This document shows, in pieces, positions 1-7,907 of a DNA stretch of 38,587 nt. Source of the DNA: an uncultured Gammaproteobacteria bacterium. GTDB taxonomy: Bacteria; Pseudomonadota; Gammaproteobacteria; UBA4575. A program made the translations under genes and the position numbers. Location: contig CALJEX010000024.1 in NCBI GenBank assembly GCA_938074525.1, forward strand, positions 1-38,587. The letters run 5' to 3'. The stretch's first letter is position 1. Each line of letters starts with the position of its first letter. Under the pieces are notes generated by a model that did no database searches, had not been told where the DNA came from, and was given only the letters and a program-made list of their open reading frames with translations.

Positions 1-204
1 CAAGGCATGCAAAAATTAATTTATGGATTGACTGAACTCCGCTGAATGTTTCCACCAAGAAGTTAAAGGAAAATGGTGCGAAATATTACACACACTCAAC
101 CAGCAAATTCACTAATTGAGAATGTCTGCTAACGGCCAAAAGCGGACATTTCCAAAAGTACTACACCAACAGATGATGTCGATGACGATTTATCATCTAT
201 CAGG
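1..204. other. Gene-poor left edge with a palindromic repeat
   Basis: No convincing gene is visible. Frame 1 is open for only 14 codons from the window edge to a TGA at 43-45, which could be the tail of an upstream gene but is too short to judge. The only clear structure is the palindromic repeat at 121-150. Confidence 0.5.
121..150. repeat. Palindromic repeat, intact copy
   Basis: AATGTCTGCT and AGCGGACATT form 10-bp arms with a single mismatch around a ten-base loop, AACGGCCAAA. The same sequence occurs split around the IS element (1206-1219 and 2445-2458) and as a right half at 5599-5617, so it is a dispersed intergenic element and not a one-off hairpin. From memory, GGCCAAAAGCGGACATT-type palindromes are common between genes of environmental gammaproteobacteria. 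Confidence 0.7.
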
Positions 205-594
205 TTATTCTTTTAAGACGTGCGCATTGTGAATGGATGGGATATCCCAGACCTCCATAATTTTTCCATCAACGATCCGCCATACGACGATTACATCTGT
301 TTCAAGTTGGTGTCCACCCATGTTGATCACCTGCTTGCGGTGGACAACAACCAGCTCATCTCCGAAAGCTTTGACGGATACAACGTTTGGCTTGAATGAG
401 TCACCAGTAGTCATCCGTAGCTTGTCAAAGAAGGATTGCACCCCTTCGCGCCCAATATAGTCGCCATGAAGGTCCGGAAAATGAGGATTGTAGTAATGAA
501 AAATCACATCTTCAGCAAATACATCTAAGGTATTAGACACATCTGTAGGGTCAAACTGCTTCAAGACTTCTATATTCGAGTGATTATCAATCAT
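205..594 (-). CDS. SnoaL-like / NTF2-fold protein
   Basis: A 129-residue soluble protein of the SnoaL-like (NTF2 superfamily) type. It has the usual pattern: an N-terminal helix, then FAEDVIFHYYNP, a YIGREGVQSFFDKL helix, and a C-terminal sheet ending DVIVVWRIVDGKIMEVWDIP. The fold forms a cone-shaped pocket used by small isomerases, cyclases and limonene-epoxide-hydrolase-like enzymes, but the substrate cannot be read from the sequence. An ATG at 594 is preferred over an in-frame TTG at 603, because AAGGA lies nine bases before the ATG. The gene stands alone, facing the window edge. The family is fairly certain and the function unknown. Confidence 0.8.
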   Translation of the reverse strand: MIDNHSNIEVLKQFDPTDVSNTLDVFAEDVIFHYYNPHFPDLHGDYIGREGVQSFFDKLRMTTGDSFKPNVVSVKAFGDELVVVHRKQVINMGGHQLETDVIVVWRIVDGKIMEVWDIPSIHNAHVLKE

Positions 595-851
595 TTTCGG
601 CAATCCTTTTCGAGTCGTTGGTTGTGTATATTCACTGTAAAAGATGGTTTTATTATGAAGTAATTTGGTCTTTTGAAATTAATCTAAATCAAAAATCTAA
701 ATGATAGCTTTTGACCGTAAGCGACCTCCTACCTAATTTATTATTAAAACAAGAGATCCCTAATTCTCACATATATGTCATTTTATCTGATCTAAATCAT
801 CTTCATGAATTACATAAACAGTTTAAAATTAAGCAACTGGGGGAGATAGTA

Positions 852-1157
852 ATGGACAGAAGCTGGAATCTAGATGATGCGCAAACGGTAGTAGATGAGT
901 TTCCACATAAATTCTCAGCACCTTCAAAAGAGCAACTTGATCCTCTAGAAAAAGGTGGCAAAGCAAAACTCATATTCAGATTTAAAAGTAATGATCCAGA
1001 AATCCCACAAGTAGAACAATTATGGGTTGAAATTTTACTAGTTCAACATGACGATAAATTGTTAGGCCAGTTAGAAGACAATCCTAAATATATACAAGAT
1101 TTAAAACGTGGAGAGATAATAGAATTTGAAGAACGACATATCATTGATACAGACTGA
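852..1157 (+). CDS. DUF2314-like hypothetical protein
   Basis: A 101-residue soluble protein resembling the DUF2314 family: KAKLIFRFKSNDPE is followed by an aromatic/acidic EQLWVEILLV segment, a LEDNPKYIQDLKRGE turn and a terminal FEERHIIDTD. No catalytic residues are evident and the family has no settled role. The frame stays open upstream to a TTG at 711, but that codon has no ribosome binding site, whereas GGGGGAG lies just ahead of the ATG at 852, so the short form is preferred. The gene lies between the palindromic repeat and the IS element, in a stretch that looks recently rearranged. Assignment is by pattern memory only. Confidence 0.6.
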   Translation: MDRSWNLDDAQTVVDEFPHKFSAPSKEQLDPLEKGGKAKLIFRFKSNDPEIPQVEQLWVEILLVQHDDKLLGQLEDNPKYIQDLKRGEIIEFEERHIIDTD

Positions 1158-1166
1158 GGCATTAGG

Positions 1167-1193
1167 AATAATCAGGGACAGACCATGATTATT
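1167..1193 (+). repeat. Short inverted repeat after the DUF2314-like gene
   Basis: AATAATC and GATTATT are separated by 13 bases containing GGGACAGACC and followed by TTTT. It may be a weak terminator for the gene ending at 1157. The GGGACAGACC core also resembles intergenic repeats seen in many gammaproteobacteria (recollection only). Confidence 0.35.
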
Positions 1194-1219
1194 TTACTAG
1201 ATATAAATGTCCGCTAACG

Positions 1220-2444
1220 ATTGCGATTTCAACCGATCGATGCAACACATTGGTTAAATCGTTCTGCTGGTGTTTCAAAATCTAATGTTTGCCTGGGTCG
1301 TTCATTCAATCGTCTGGCGACGGCATTCAATCGATTCTGATGAATGTTAGACAGGTCCATGCCTTTTGGGAAGTACTGTCTCAATAAGCCATTGGTGTTT
1401 TCATTGGAACCCCGTTGCCAGGGACTATGCGGATCACAGAAGTAGACATCAACATGGGTCGCTAAACTAAAACGTTGATGATCCGCTAACTCTTTACCAC
1501 GATCCCACGTTAACGATTTATAAAGCTCATTGGGTAACTTCCTGGATTGTTTAATCAAGGCATTGATGACACTTTCTGTGTCTTTGTTTTTCACTTTGGC
1601 CAACATCACATAACGGGTGTGACGTTCCACTAAGGTAGCAATATAACTATTCTTTGATCCGGCAATGAGATCGCCTTCCCAGTGCCCCGGCACGGCTCGA
1701 TCTTCAACACTGGCAGGACGTTGTCGAATCGATGCCATGTTCTTGATTTGACCCAGGCCGCTGTTCTTTAATGTGGCGTGCTGGGATCGGCGTATTGTGC
1801 GTTGTGTTCTCAAATACTGAAGTAGCTCTTTTTTCAGCACTCCACGGGCTTGAATGAATAAACTGCGATAAATGGTTTCATGAGACACGTGCTTGAATTC
1901 ATCTCCTGGAAAGGTTCTTTTTAACCACCCTGCAATTTGTTGCGGCGCCCAGCCTAGTCTTAATTTGATACTAATAGTACGACGCAAGAAAGGACTACCT
2001 GCCAGTTTACAACGTTTAGGTCGACGTGCACGATCCCAAGTCGATTGTTCAGCATTACTGGCACGGTAGTGATCTCGGCCACCGTTGCGTTTCACTTCTC
2101 GACTGATCGTGGAAGGTGAAGCAAAGCAATCGTACGCAATGATAAATCACTGGCGATACCCCGTGAAATTTCTTCACGTTCAGATAAAGAAAGCGCTAAA
2201 CGTGAACGCTTGCGTTCAGGTGGGCGGATGCCACCAGTACGAGATAGCACACCATAAATAGAAGAAGACCCGCGGTTGAATGCACGCCCAATGGACTTGA
2301 GTGATTCGCCGCGTTGCCAACGATCCCACATCTCATTTTTTTGTTTAGATGAATAATAAATTCGTGTTCGATATGTCATTGACGCACTCCATCATGGTTT
2401 CCTCATTATGATAAAGTGTTGCATCTACCGATTGAGACCGCCAT
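1220..2444 (-). mobile_element. IS30-family insertion sequence, frameshifted
   Basis: About 1.2 kb bounded by imperfect terminal inverted repeats. The left end 1220-1248 and the complement of the right end 2416-2444 share most positions, including a common GATGCAACAC. One transposase gene fills the inside on the minus strand. The element is split from its neighbours by the two halves of the palindromic repeat (AATGTCCGCTAACG on the left, CCAAAGCGAACATT on the right), so it landed in the loop of that palindrome. No clear target duplication is visible. IS30-family elements are known to prefer palindromic targets. Confidence 0.85.
1229..2379 (-). pseudogene. IS30-family transposase, frameshifted
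   Basis: Two abutting reading frames, 2092-2379 (95 residues, N-terminal) and 1229-2095 (288 residues, C-terminal), together make the 383 residues expected of an IS30 transposase. The first carries the helix-turn-helix part (GESLKSIGRAFNRGSSSIYG, SEREEISRGIASDLSLRTIA). The frame breaks near 2118-2124, where the SPSTISREVKRNGG continuation is found in another frame. The second part keeps the DDE residues in GHWEGDLIAG, TWDRGKELADH and NENTNGLLRQYFPKG. The frame change falls inside the DNA-binding region, and this family normally uses one continuous frame, so the element is probably unable to transpose by itself. A sequencing error cannot be excluded. Confidence 0.85.
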
Positions 2445-2527
2445 CCAAAGCGAACATTCGCGAGTGAGTTATAGTTTGTAGATCAATGCAAACCAAGATC
2501 TAGATAACCGACTAGCGTGATCGATAC

Positions 2528-3055
2528 ATGAGCATCCTTATTGTCTATTTTTCCTTTACAGGAAATAATCGATTCCTTGCTGAGCATATTGCTCAACGTA
2601 TCGAGTGTGATGTCTGCTCAATCATAGAAAAGAAGCGACGCACAATGGTGACAATCATTTTGGATATGATGCTTAAACGAGACCCAAAAATTAGACCCCT
2701 TGAGTACTCTGTTTCAAATTACAATCACATCATATTAGTTGCGCCAATCTGGGATTCTAAAATAGCAAACCCCATGAAGACGCTTATTAAAACTGAGAAA
2801 GATGCGCTTTCTAATTATTCTTTTATTACACTCTGCGGCTATGAGCGAATAGGACAGATAGAAGACATTACTGAAGAATTATCAGTTCTTATCGAAAGAA
2901 CTCCTAAAGCAGTTGTAGAATTAAGGATCAGTGATATTTTACCTATTGATAAACGAGATGAGATCAAAGCAATTTCACGATATCAGATAAGCAGCAAAGA
3001 TCTGCTTGAATTCGATTCCAAAATTAACGAATTTCTTGAATGTATCGAAAAATAG
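2528..3055 (+). CDS. Flavodoxin-like FMN-binding protein
   Basis: A 175-residue flavodoxin-fold protein. The N-terminus reads SILIVYFSFTGNNRFLAEHI: beta strand 1 and the phosphate-binding loop (SFTGNN, residues 9-14) that holds FMN. A second loop, APIWDSKIANPM, occupies the place of the isoalloxazine-contacting loop. Such proteins carry electrons in the cytoplasm, but the partner is unknown. The start has only a weak ribosome binding site. The next gene begins 14 bases later on the same strand, suggesting a two-gene unit. The pair sits directly beside the IS element. Confidence 0.75.
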   Translation: MSILIVYFSFTGNNRFLAEHIAQRIECDVCSIIEKKRRTMVTIILDMMLKRDPKIRPLEYSVSNYNHIILVAPIWDSKIANPMKTLIKTEKDALSNYSFITLCGYERIGQIEDITEELSVLIERTPKAVVELRISDILPIDKRDEIKAISRYQISSKDLLEFDSKINEFLECIEK

Positions 3056-3069
3056 ACGGATGAAAGCAA

Positions 3070-3834
3070 TTGTTAAATCCAGAGTATAAAAAAAATGGAT
3101 TCTTTATCGTTAAAGAATTATTTAATCCGAATGAGCTGAGTAAACTAGAAGAAGTGATCCAAGAGTTTCACAAGTCTTGGATCAATGACAATTCAGAGTT
3201 TTATAATAATAAAGCCGTTAATAGTGCTTATCTCACTGGCACGAAGTATTTAGATCGAGAGCAAAGACTCACAATTTTCCAATTCATCGGAAGCAATAAG
3301 ATCATGGAGATTTTGAAAACGCTAATTCCCAAAGGTCCTGCTTTTATGAATACACAGCTATTTTTCAATCCTGTTAATACTGACCAAAAGAATTACTGGC
3401 ATCGTGATCTCCAATATCTTGAGAAGACCATAGATGAACAAAAGACTATACTCCAGACTAATAATGTTATTCACTTTAGAATCCCACTCAGACCTGAACC
3501 CGGTTTAGAGCTGGTTCCAGGATCTCATGAACATTGGGACATAGATGAAGAGTTCGAGGTTCGGGCAGAAAAAAATGGGCGAAAGTGCTTCGAAGACTTG
3601 TCAGCTGGGGAGCAAGTTTCATTGAATAAAAGCGACTTGTTTGTGTTCTCTGCAAATATGATTCATAGAGGCTTATATGGATTAGATCGATTAGCCTTCG
3701 ATATTATATTTTGTGATTCTGATCCAGAATTACTTAAATATGTAGAACACGATTGTTTGCCTAATAATGAAGATATTCAAAAAATAGAAAACCCCAATAT
3801 TTTCATCAATACCATTTCCTTAATGAAGGAATGA
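3070..3834 (+). CDS. Phytanoyl-CoA dioxygenase (PhyH) family protein
   Basis: A 254-residue Fe(II)/2-oxoglutarate-type oxygenase. The facial triad is visible as H111-R-D113 (WHRDLQYL) and H199 (ANMIHRG), with R207 placed to bind 2-oxoglutarate, and VPGSHEHWD is the family's usual substrate-side loop. PhyH-type enzymes hydroxylate many small molecules and lipids; the substrate here is unknown. A TTG start at 3070 is needed because a TGA lies just upstream in frame and no ATG precedes the conserved core; GGATGAAAG serves as a plausible ribosome binding site. It is likely co-transcribed with the flavodoxin gene, which could supply electrons, but that is inference. Confidence 0.8.
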   Translation: MLNPEYKKNGFFIVKELFNPNELSKLEEVIQEFHKSWINDNSEFYNNKAVNSAYLTGTKYLDREQRLTIFQFIGSNKIMEILKTLIPKGPAFMNTQLFFNPVNTDQKNYWHRDLQYLEKTIDEQKTILQTNNVIHFRIPLRPEPGLELVPGSHEHWDIDEEFEVRAEKNGRKCFEDLSAGEQVSLNKSDLFVFSANMIHRGLYGLDRLAFDIIFCDSDPELLKYVEHDCLPNNEDIQKIENPNIFINTISLMKE

Positions 3835-4018
3835 TTGCTTTCGCTCAGAAGCAAGCTTATTGTGGAAATACATTACGAATTATCAGTAAAACTTAACTAC
3901 GCGGTGTCAGTATCCTTCAGAGTCAGCAAGAATCGGGTCGCCTTTAAAGTAACATTCAAGCATCCTGTCTTCCTATAATGAATAAGAACACAAATATTCT
4001 CTCATATAGGGATTAGCC
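3835..4018. other. Intergenic region ahead of the Ada-like gene
   Basis: A small inverted repeat (TTGCTT / AAGCAA) follows the dioxygenase gene. A TATAAT at 3974-3979 could be the -10 box for the AraC-Ogt gene, but no good -35 hexamer sits at the right distance. Confidence 0.3.
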
Positions 4019-4861
4019 ATGACTGGACAAGCACAGATTCACTATGGGCGTATTGCTCAGGCAATCGAGTTTATAAGAAGCAATTTTAAACACCAACCTT
4101 CATTAGATGATGTCGCAGCAGCGGTGAATTTAAGTCCATACCACTTTCAACGGCTATTTTCAGAATGGGCAGGTGTTAGTCCAAAAAAATTTATTCAGTA
4201 CATTAGCCTTGAATACGCCAAAGGCTTGCTAAAAGAAGAGCATTCGACATTACTTGATGTTGCACATAAAACAGGGTTTTCCAGCGCAAGTCGATTGCAT
4301 GATCTTTTCGTAAATATTGAGCGTATGACGCCAGGAGAATTTAAAAATGGAGGCGAGTTACTCATTATCAAATATTGCTTTGCTGAAAGCCCTTTTGGCC
4401 AAATTATTGTTGCCTCGACACCCAAAGGCATCTGCCATATATCTTTTGAAGAAAACAAAAAACACGCATTAAATAAATTGAAAAAAATATTTCCTAATGC
4501 CTCTTATCAACAGGTAATTGATAAGTTTCAACAAGATGCCTTATTCATTTTTCAAAAAGATTGGTCGCGGCTAGACGAAATTAAACTTCACATATGCAGC
4601 ACTCCATTTCAGTTAAAAGTTTGGGAGAGCCTTCTTAAAATCCCCGAGGGAAAACTAACAACGTATGGAAGTATTGCTAAAAGTATAGGCAATTCTAAAG
4701 CATCAAGGGCTGTAGGCACTGCCATTGGCAACAATCCCATAGCCTTTCTTATCCCCTGTCACCGAGTAATTCAATCTACAGGCGACTTAGGTGGTTATAG
4801 GTGGGGTACCACACGAAAATCAGCAATTATTGGATGGGAAGCATCAAGAGTAGGAAAATAA
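4019..4861 (+). CDS. AraC-type regulator fused to methylated-DNA-protein cysteine methyltransferase
   Basis: A 280-residue Ada-like protein. Residues 10-108 form an AraC-family double helix-turn-helix (SLDDVAAAVNLSPYHFQRLF, then GFSSASRLHDLF). Residues 118-275 are an O6-alkylguanine methyltransferase with the acceptor cysteine in PCHRV (C247) and the RAVGTAIGNNP DNA-binding helix. It removes alkyl groups from O6-guanine onto itself. Compared with E. coli Ada (about 354 residues) the N-terminal zinc domain, whose cysteine accepts methyl from phosphotriesters and triggers activation, is missing, so the usual switch is absent. No adjacent alkA or alkB is seen. Family assignment is secure. Confidence 0.9.
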   Translation: MTGQAQIHYGRIAQAIEFIRSNFKHQPSLDDVAAAVNLSPYHFQRLFSEWAGVSPKKFIQYISLEYAKGLLKEEHSTLLDVAHKTGFSSASRLHDLFVNIERMTPGEFKNGGELLIIKYCFAESPFGQIIVASTPKGICHISFEENKKHALNKLKKIFPNASYQQVIDKFQQDALFIFQKDWSRLDEIKLHICSTPFQLKVWESLLKIPEGKLTTYGSIAKSIGNSKASRAVGTAIGNNPIAFLIPCHRVIQSTGDLGGYRWGTTRKSAIIGWEASRVGK

Positions 4862-4931
4862 ATTTTGAAAGATATATCTTTAACCTATTTATAAATTCGA
4901 TATTAAGCAACTCTATACAGTATTTGCCTCA

Positions 4932-5048
4932 TTGCTTGCCTTCATAATCATACTACTCCAAGTTATGGATAAGACTCAGAATGAGAAGCATGATACTGAT
5001 GTCAATAAGAGCGACGACTTTAGTCAGTTCCCAGATATATACTCTTAA
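4932..5048 (+). CDS. Possible small one-helix membrane protein (no standard ATG)
   Basis: The frame is open after a TAA near 4882. It encodes YTVFASLLAFIIILLQVMDK, a convincing single transmembrane segment, and then a polar, acidic tail to the TAA at 5048. No ATG precedes the hydrophobic stretch: candidate starts are the TTG at 4932 or an ATT near 4903, and the only ATG (4965) lies after it. No ribosome binding site is obvious. This may be a degraded gene, a tiny protein with a rare start, or chance. Confidence 0.25.
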   Translation: MLAFIIILLQVMDKTQNEKHDTDVNKSDDFSQFPDIYS

Positions 5049-5115
5049 AGCATTATTAAGATAATGAATGTAGGATTGAAAAAACACAAATTAACTAATC
5101 ATATAAGGCCTTAAG

Positions 5116-5571
5116 ATGGAAAATGCACAACACCCACTCTTTTATGGAATATTAATGCTAGTTGCTGGGCTAGGGATTCCTATTTTCGCAGCATTAAACG
5201 GAGAGCTAGGAACAAAGCTTCAAAACCCGGCACTCGCTGCAACTGTATCATTGACCGTTGGCGTCATAGCATCACTCATTTTTTTAGCATCATTAGGTAG
5301 TATTCATGAATTGAAGCTTGTATCTAACGCACCAGTTTATTCTTATTTTGGAGGCCTGTTTGTAATATTTTATATTTTAAGTATAACGTGGGTGGCACCT
5401 AAGTTTGGTGTTGGTAATGCAGTCGCATTTGTTCTTTTAGGACAGCTCTTATCAATGACTATCATTGATCATTATGGCTTGCTCGGTGCCTTACAAAATG
5501 AAATATCACTTAAACGAATTATAGGGTTATCATTTATGGCGATTGGCGTATTTTTAGCAGTTCGCCCGTAA
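5116..5571 (+). CDS. YdcZ / DUF606-type small drug-metabolite-transporter protein
   Basis: A 151-residue integral membrane protein with five predicted hydrophobic segments (about 8-26, 41-60, 76-94, 100-117, 132-149). The pattern GLGIPIFAALNGELGTKLQNP near the start and VGNAVAFVLLGQLLSMTIIDHYGLLG in the middle matches the YdcZ (DUF606) branch of the DMT superfamily, where half-size proteins pair into a transporter. The substrate is unknown. AAGG sits before the ATG. The gene appears monocistronic. Confidence 0.8.
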   Translation: MENAQHPLFYGILMLVAGLGIPIFAALNGELGTKLQNPALAATVSLTVGVIASLIFLASLGSIHELKLVSNAPVYSYFGGLFVIFYILSITWVAPKFGVGNAVAFVLLGQLLSMTIIDHYGLLGALQNEISLKRIIGLSFMAIGVFLAVRP

Positions 5572-5598
5572 AAATATATATTATTGAATAAACTCTAT

Positions 5599-5617
5599 TG
5601 GCCAAAAGCTGACATTC
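5599..5617. repeat. Right half of the palindromic repeat
   Basis: TGGCCAAAAGCTGACATT repeats the right half and loop of the element at 121-150 with one mismatch; the left arm is degenerate. It lies just upstream of the S4-domain gene. Confidence 0.5.
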
Positions 5618-5642
5618 ACCCGATTACAAAGCAAACGCGTAT

Positions 5643-5864
5643 ATGACTATTGTCGAAATAACATCTGAGCCTGTTGAGCTTTATAAAATCTTGAAGTTTG
5701 AAGGTGTTGTTTCTAGCGGTGCTGAAGCTAAATCTGTCATCGCTGATGGACAGGTGTTAGTAAACAATGAAATTGAGACTAGGAAGCGCAAAAAAATAAT
5801 TTCTGGCGATATCATTGAATTCGCTGATGAAAAAATGCAAATTCAACTCAGTCAAACGCCCTAG
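5643..5864 (+). CDS. S4-domain RNA-binding protein (YbcJ-like)
   Basis: A 73-residue protein made almost entirely of one S4 RNA-binding domain: ELYKILKFEGVVSSGAEAKS, then VIADGQVLVNNEIETRKRKKI and a SGDIIEF strand. The size and layout match the YbcJ-like family of free-standing S4 proteins. These bind structured RNA; a specific target is not established here. The gene is monocistronic, and the upstream interval contains the half repeat at 5599-5617. Confidence 0.85.
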   Translation: MTIVEITSEPVELYKILKFEGVVSSGAEAKSVIADGQVLVNNEIETRKRKKIISGDIIEFADEKMQIQLSQTP

Positions 5865-5968
5865 CCTATCTAAAATCTAGCTTCCCCAACGCTGAGCACT
5901 ACAATTTTTCTGCACTGTATTCACCAAAATACATTATCATTAGCAGACTATTTTATTAGGAAAAGACT

Positions 5969-6958
5969 ATGGACTTTGCTGCAGATTTATTTTCTAGCCC
6001 GTTATTGTGGATTGCTTTAGTCATTCTCTATACCTTGAAAAAAGGTATTCATTTTGTGCCCCAAAACCGCGGCTACGTCATCTATACATTTGGCAAATAT
6101 GATAAGACATTATCATCCGGCTTAAATTTTATTATCCCATTTATACAAAGGGTTGCAGCAGATCAAAGCTTAAAAGAAGAAGCATTAGATATTTCTTCTC
6201 AATCGGCAATTACTAAAGATAATATTTCACTACAGATTGATGGCATTCTTTTCATGAAAGTCACAGACGCTGCAGCTGCGACTAATAACGTCACTGATTA
6301 TAAAATGGCTGTTATTCAGCTTGCGATGACCACCATGCGAAACGCGATTGGCTCAATGGAGCTCGATGAGTGTTTTCAAAGTCGCGATAACATAAATGCG
6401 ACTATATTAAATGCTATGACTGAAGCCACACATCCTTGGGGCGTGATGGTGACTCGTTATGAAATTAAAGACATTGCCCCTCCTCAGTCGATTCGCGAAG
6501 ACATGGAAAAACAAATGACTGCTGAACGCGAGAAGCGCTCTGTCATTCTTACCGCAGAAGGCGTTAAAAGAGCAGCCATTACTGAAGCAGAAGGCTTAAA
6601 AGCCGCACGCGTACTTGATGCCGAGGCCGCTAAAGCAGAACAAGTACTCGCTGCGGAAGCAGACAAAGAAGCACAAATCTTACAAGCCATGGGTAAAGCC
6701 ACGGCAATACGTTTAGTCGCTGAAGCCGATGCCAGTGCGTTGAAGACGGTGGGTGACATAGCTAAAACCGATTCAGGTGAATCGGCTATGACATTACAGC
6801 TAGGGCGAGAAGCCATAGCGGCGCATCGCGCGATTGCATCAGAGAGCACTGTTGTTTTAAGTGATGGTAAAACTAGTGAGAATGTTGTTAATACCGTCGC
6901 TCAAGCCATTGCCGTCTCCAGTAGCTTAAAAATTCCTAGTCAATCAGAAGGAGTTTAA
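5969..6958 (+). CDS. qmcA: SPFH/stomatin-like membrane protein (QmcA type)
   Basis: A 329-residue band-7 protein. One N-terminal membrane segment (residues 10-27) is followed by the SPFH domain (about 28-200; VPQNRGYVIYTFGKYDKTL and YEIKDIAPPQSIREDMEKQM are family hallmarks). A long Ala/Glu-rich coiled coil (about 178-260) is used for ring-shaped oligomerisation. Such proteins scaffold membrane microdomains and influence protease and quality-control complexes. The next gene, an NfeD-type protein, starts two bases after the stop, the classical stomatin-NfeD pair (qmcA-ybbJ in E. coli). Confidence 0.9.
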   Translation: MDFAADLFSSPLLWIALVILYTLKKGIHFVPQNRGYVIYTFGKYDKTLSSGLNFIIPFIQRVAADQSLKEEALDISSQSAITKDNISLQIDGILFMKVTDAAAATNNVTDYKMAVIQLAMTTMRNAIGSMELDECFQSRDNINATILNAMTEATHPWGVMVTRYEIKDIAPPQSIREDMEKQMTAEREKRSVILTAEGVKRAAITEAEGLKAARVLDAEAAKAEQVLAAEADKEAQILQAMGKATAIRLVAEADASALKTVGDIAKTDSGESAMTLQLGREAIAAHRAIASESTVVLSDGKTSENVVNTVAQAIAVSSSLKIPSQSEGV

Positions 6959-6960
6959 TC

Positions 6961-7437
6961 ATGGGCATCATGCAATACTTCGCGGATCACCATGATCACT
7001 TATTTTATCTGGTGGCCGGCATTAGCTTTATTGTAGAACTGACCATTCTTGGTTTTGGCGGCCCATTACTATTTTTCGCCATCGCCAGCTTTGTCACAGG
7101 GATACTGATTAGTCTAGGTGTGATCACTGGCTGGGAAATGGAAATATTTACATTGGGCGTCTTAACCGCAGTCACTGCCCTACTTTTATGGAAACCTTTA
7201 AAGAATTTCCAGAATTCTGGAGGGGGTGCCGACACCAGTAGTGACATGATTGGTAAAGCAGTCAGTGCAAGCAGCGACATTACTGCTAATTCAGGATCAA
7301 TTCGTTACTCAGGCATAGATTGGAACAGTCGTCTAGATAGTCACGCAGAGGTAGAAAAGATTGCTAATGGAGAGCAATGCATTATTACTTCAGTGAATGG
7401 CAATACTATGATTGTTAAACCTGCAACACGCAGTTAA
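6961..7437 (+). CDS. NfeD-like membrane protein (YbbJ type)
   Basis: A 158-residue short-form NfeD protein. Three hydrophobic segments occupy roughly residues 12-34, 36-58 and 62-80. The C-terminal part from about residue 95 is the OB-fold domain (MIGKAVSASSDI, SIRYSGIDWNSRL, GEQCIITSVNGNTMIVKP). It lacks the N-terminal ClpP-like protease domain of long NfeD proteins. It is the expected partner of the SPFH protein encoded immediately upstream and is almost certainly co-translated with it (GGAG just before the ATG). Confidence 0.88.
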   Translation: MGIMQYFADHHDHLFYLVAGISFIVELTILGFGGPLLFFAIASFVTGILISLGVITGWEMEIFTLGVLTAVTALLLWKPLKNFQNSGGGADTSSDMIGKAVSASSDITANSGSIRYSGIDWNSRLDSHAEVEKIANGEQCIITSVNGNTMIVKPATRS

Positions 7438-7490
7438 TTTCACAGATATGCTTGAACACTAAACTTTACAAATACACATTAAGGCTTAAC

Positions 7491-7754
7491 TTGAAAATAG
7501 ATATTTACAACAGTGCGATTAAAGGCGATAAATTTTTATCTGTACCTAAAGGCACCAAAATTAGCGAATTAAAATTACCAGAATCTGTCGATCAAGACTT
7601 ATTAACGCTATCACCATTTAGAACCCGTTTAGAGATTAATGCCAGCAAAATGCACCCTGCGTTAGATCAAAAAGACGTGCTTAGACAGATAGAAAAAAAT
7701 GGATATGCGATTCATGGCACCACTTTATTGCTAAAAATCGCTGAAACAACCTAG
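7491..7754 (+). CDS. Small conserved hypothetical protein (DUF6139-like)
   Basis: Read from the TTG at 7491 the product is 87 residues and starts MKIDIYNSAIKGDKFLSVP. The opening strand and the late QIEKNGYAIHG motif recall DUF6139, though this is memory only. The frame is open from a TTG at 7452, but AAGG lies six bases ahead of the 7491 codon, so the shorter form is favoured. No membrane segment, signal or catalytic motif is visible. It lies 50 bases after the NfeD gene and may be read through from it. Confidence 0.55.
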   Translation: MKIDIYNSAIKGDKFLSVPKGTKISELKLPESVDQDLLTLSPFRTRLEINASKMHPALDQKDVLRQIEKNGYAIHGTTLLLKIAETT

Positions 7755-7849
7755 AAACACCTGCTTAAACTGCATTTTTACCCACAAATGACCAATTAAA
7801 ATGTGTATATAGGCCAGCCTTCAGTTACACTCACGCCTGTCGTTTTATT

Positions 7850-7866
7850 TACACAATTTTTGTGTA
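7850..7866 (+). promoter_or_regulatory. Hairpin in the cold-shock gene leader
   Basis: TACACAA and TTGTGTA flank a TTT loop 41 bases ahead of the csp start codon. Cold-shock genes often have structured leaders; whether this one is transcribed and temperature-sensitive is unknown. Confidence 0.3.
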
Positions 7867-7907
7867 GCGACAAATATGTAATTTAATCCATAAAGGAACG
7901 ATCGAAA

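Noticed and set aside
711-851. N-terminal extension of the DUF2314-like protein
   Set aside because: The TTG start has no ribosome binding site, while a strong one precedes the ATG at 852. The extension also shows no recognisable domain.
6484-6849. Ala/Ser-rich minus-strand open frame over qmcA
   Set aside because: It is antisense to the Ala/Glu-rich coiled coil of QmcA, which produces such a frame by composition alone.
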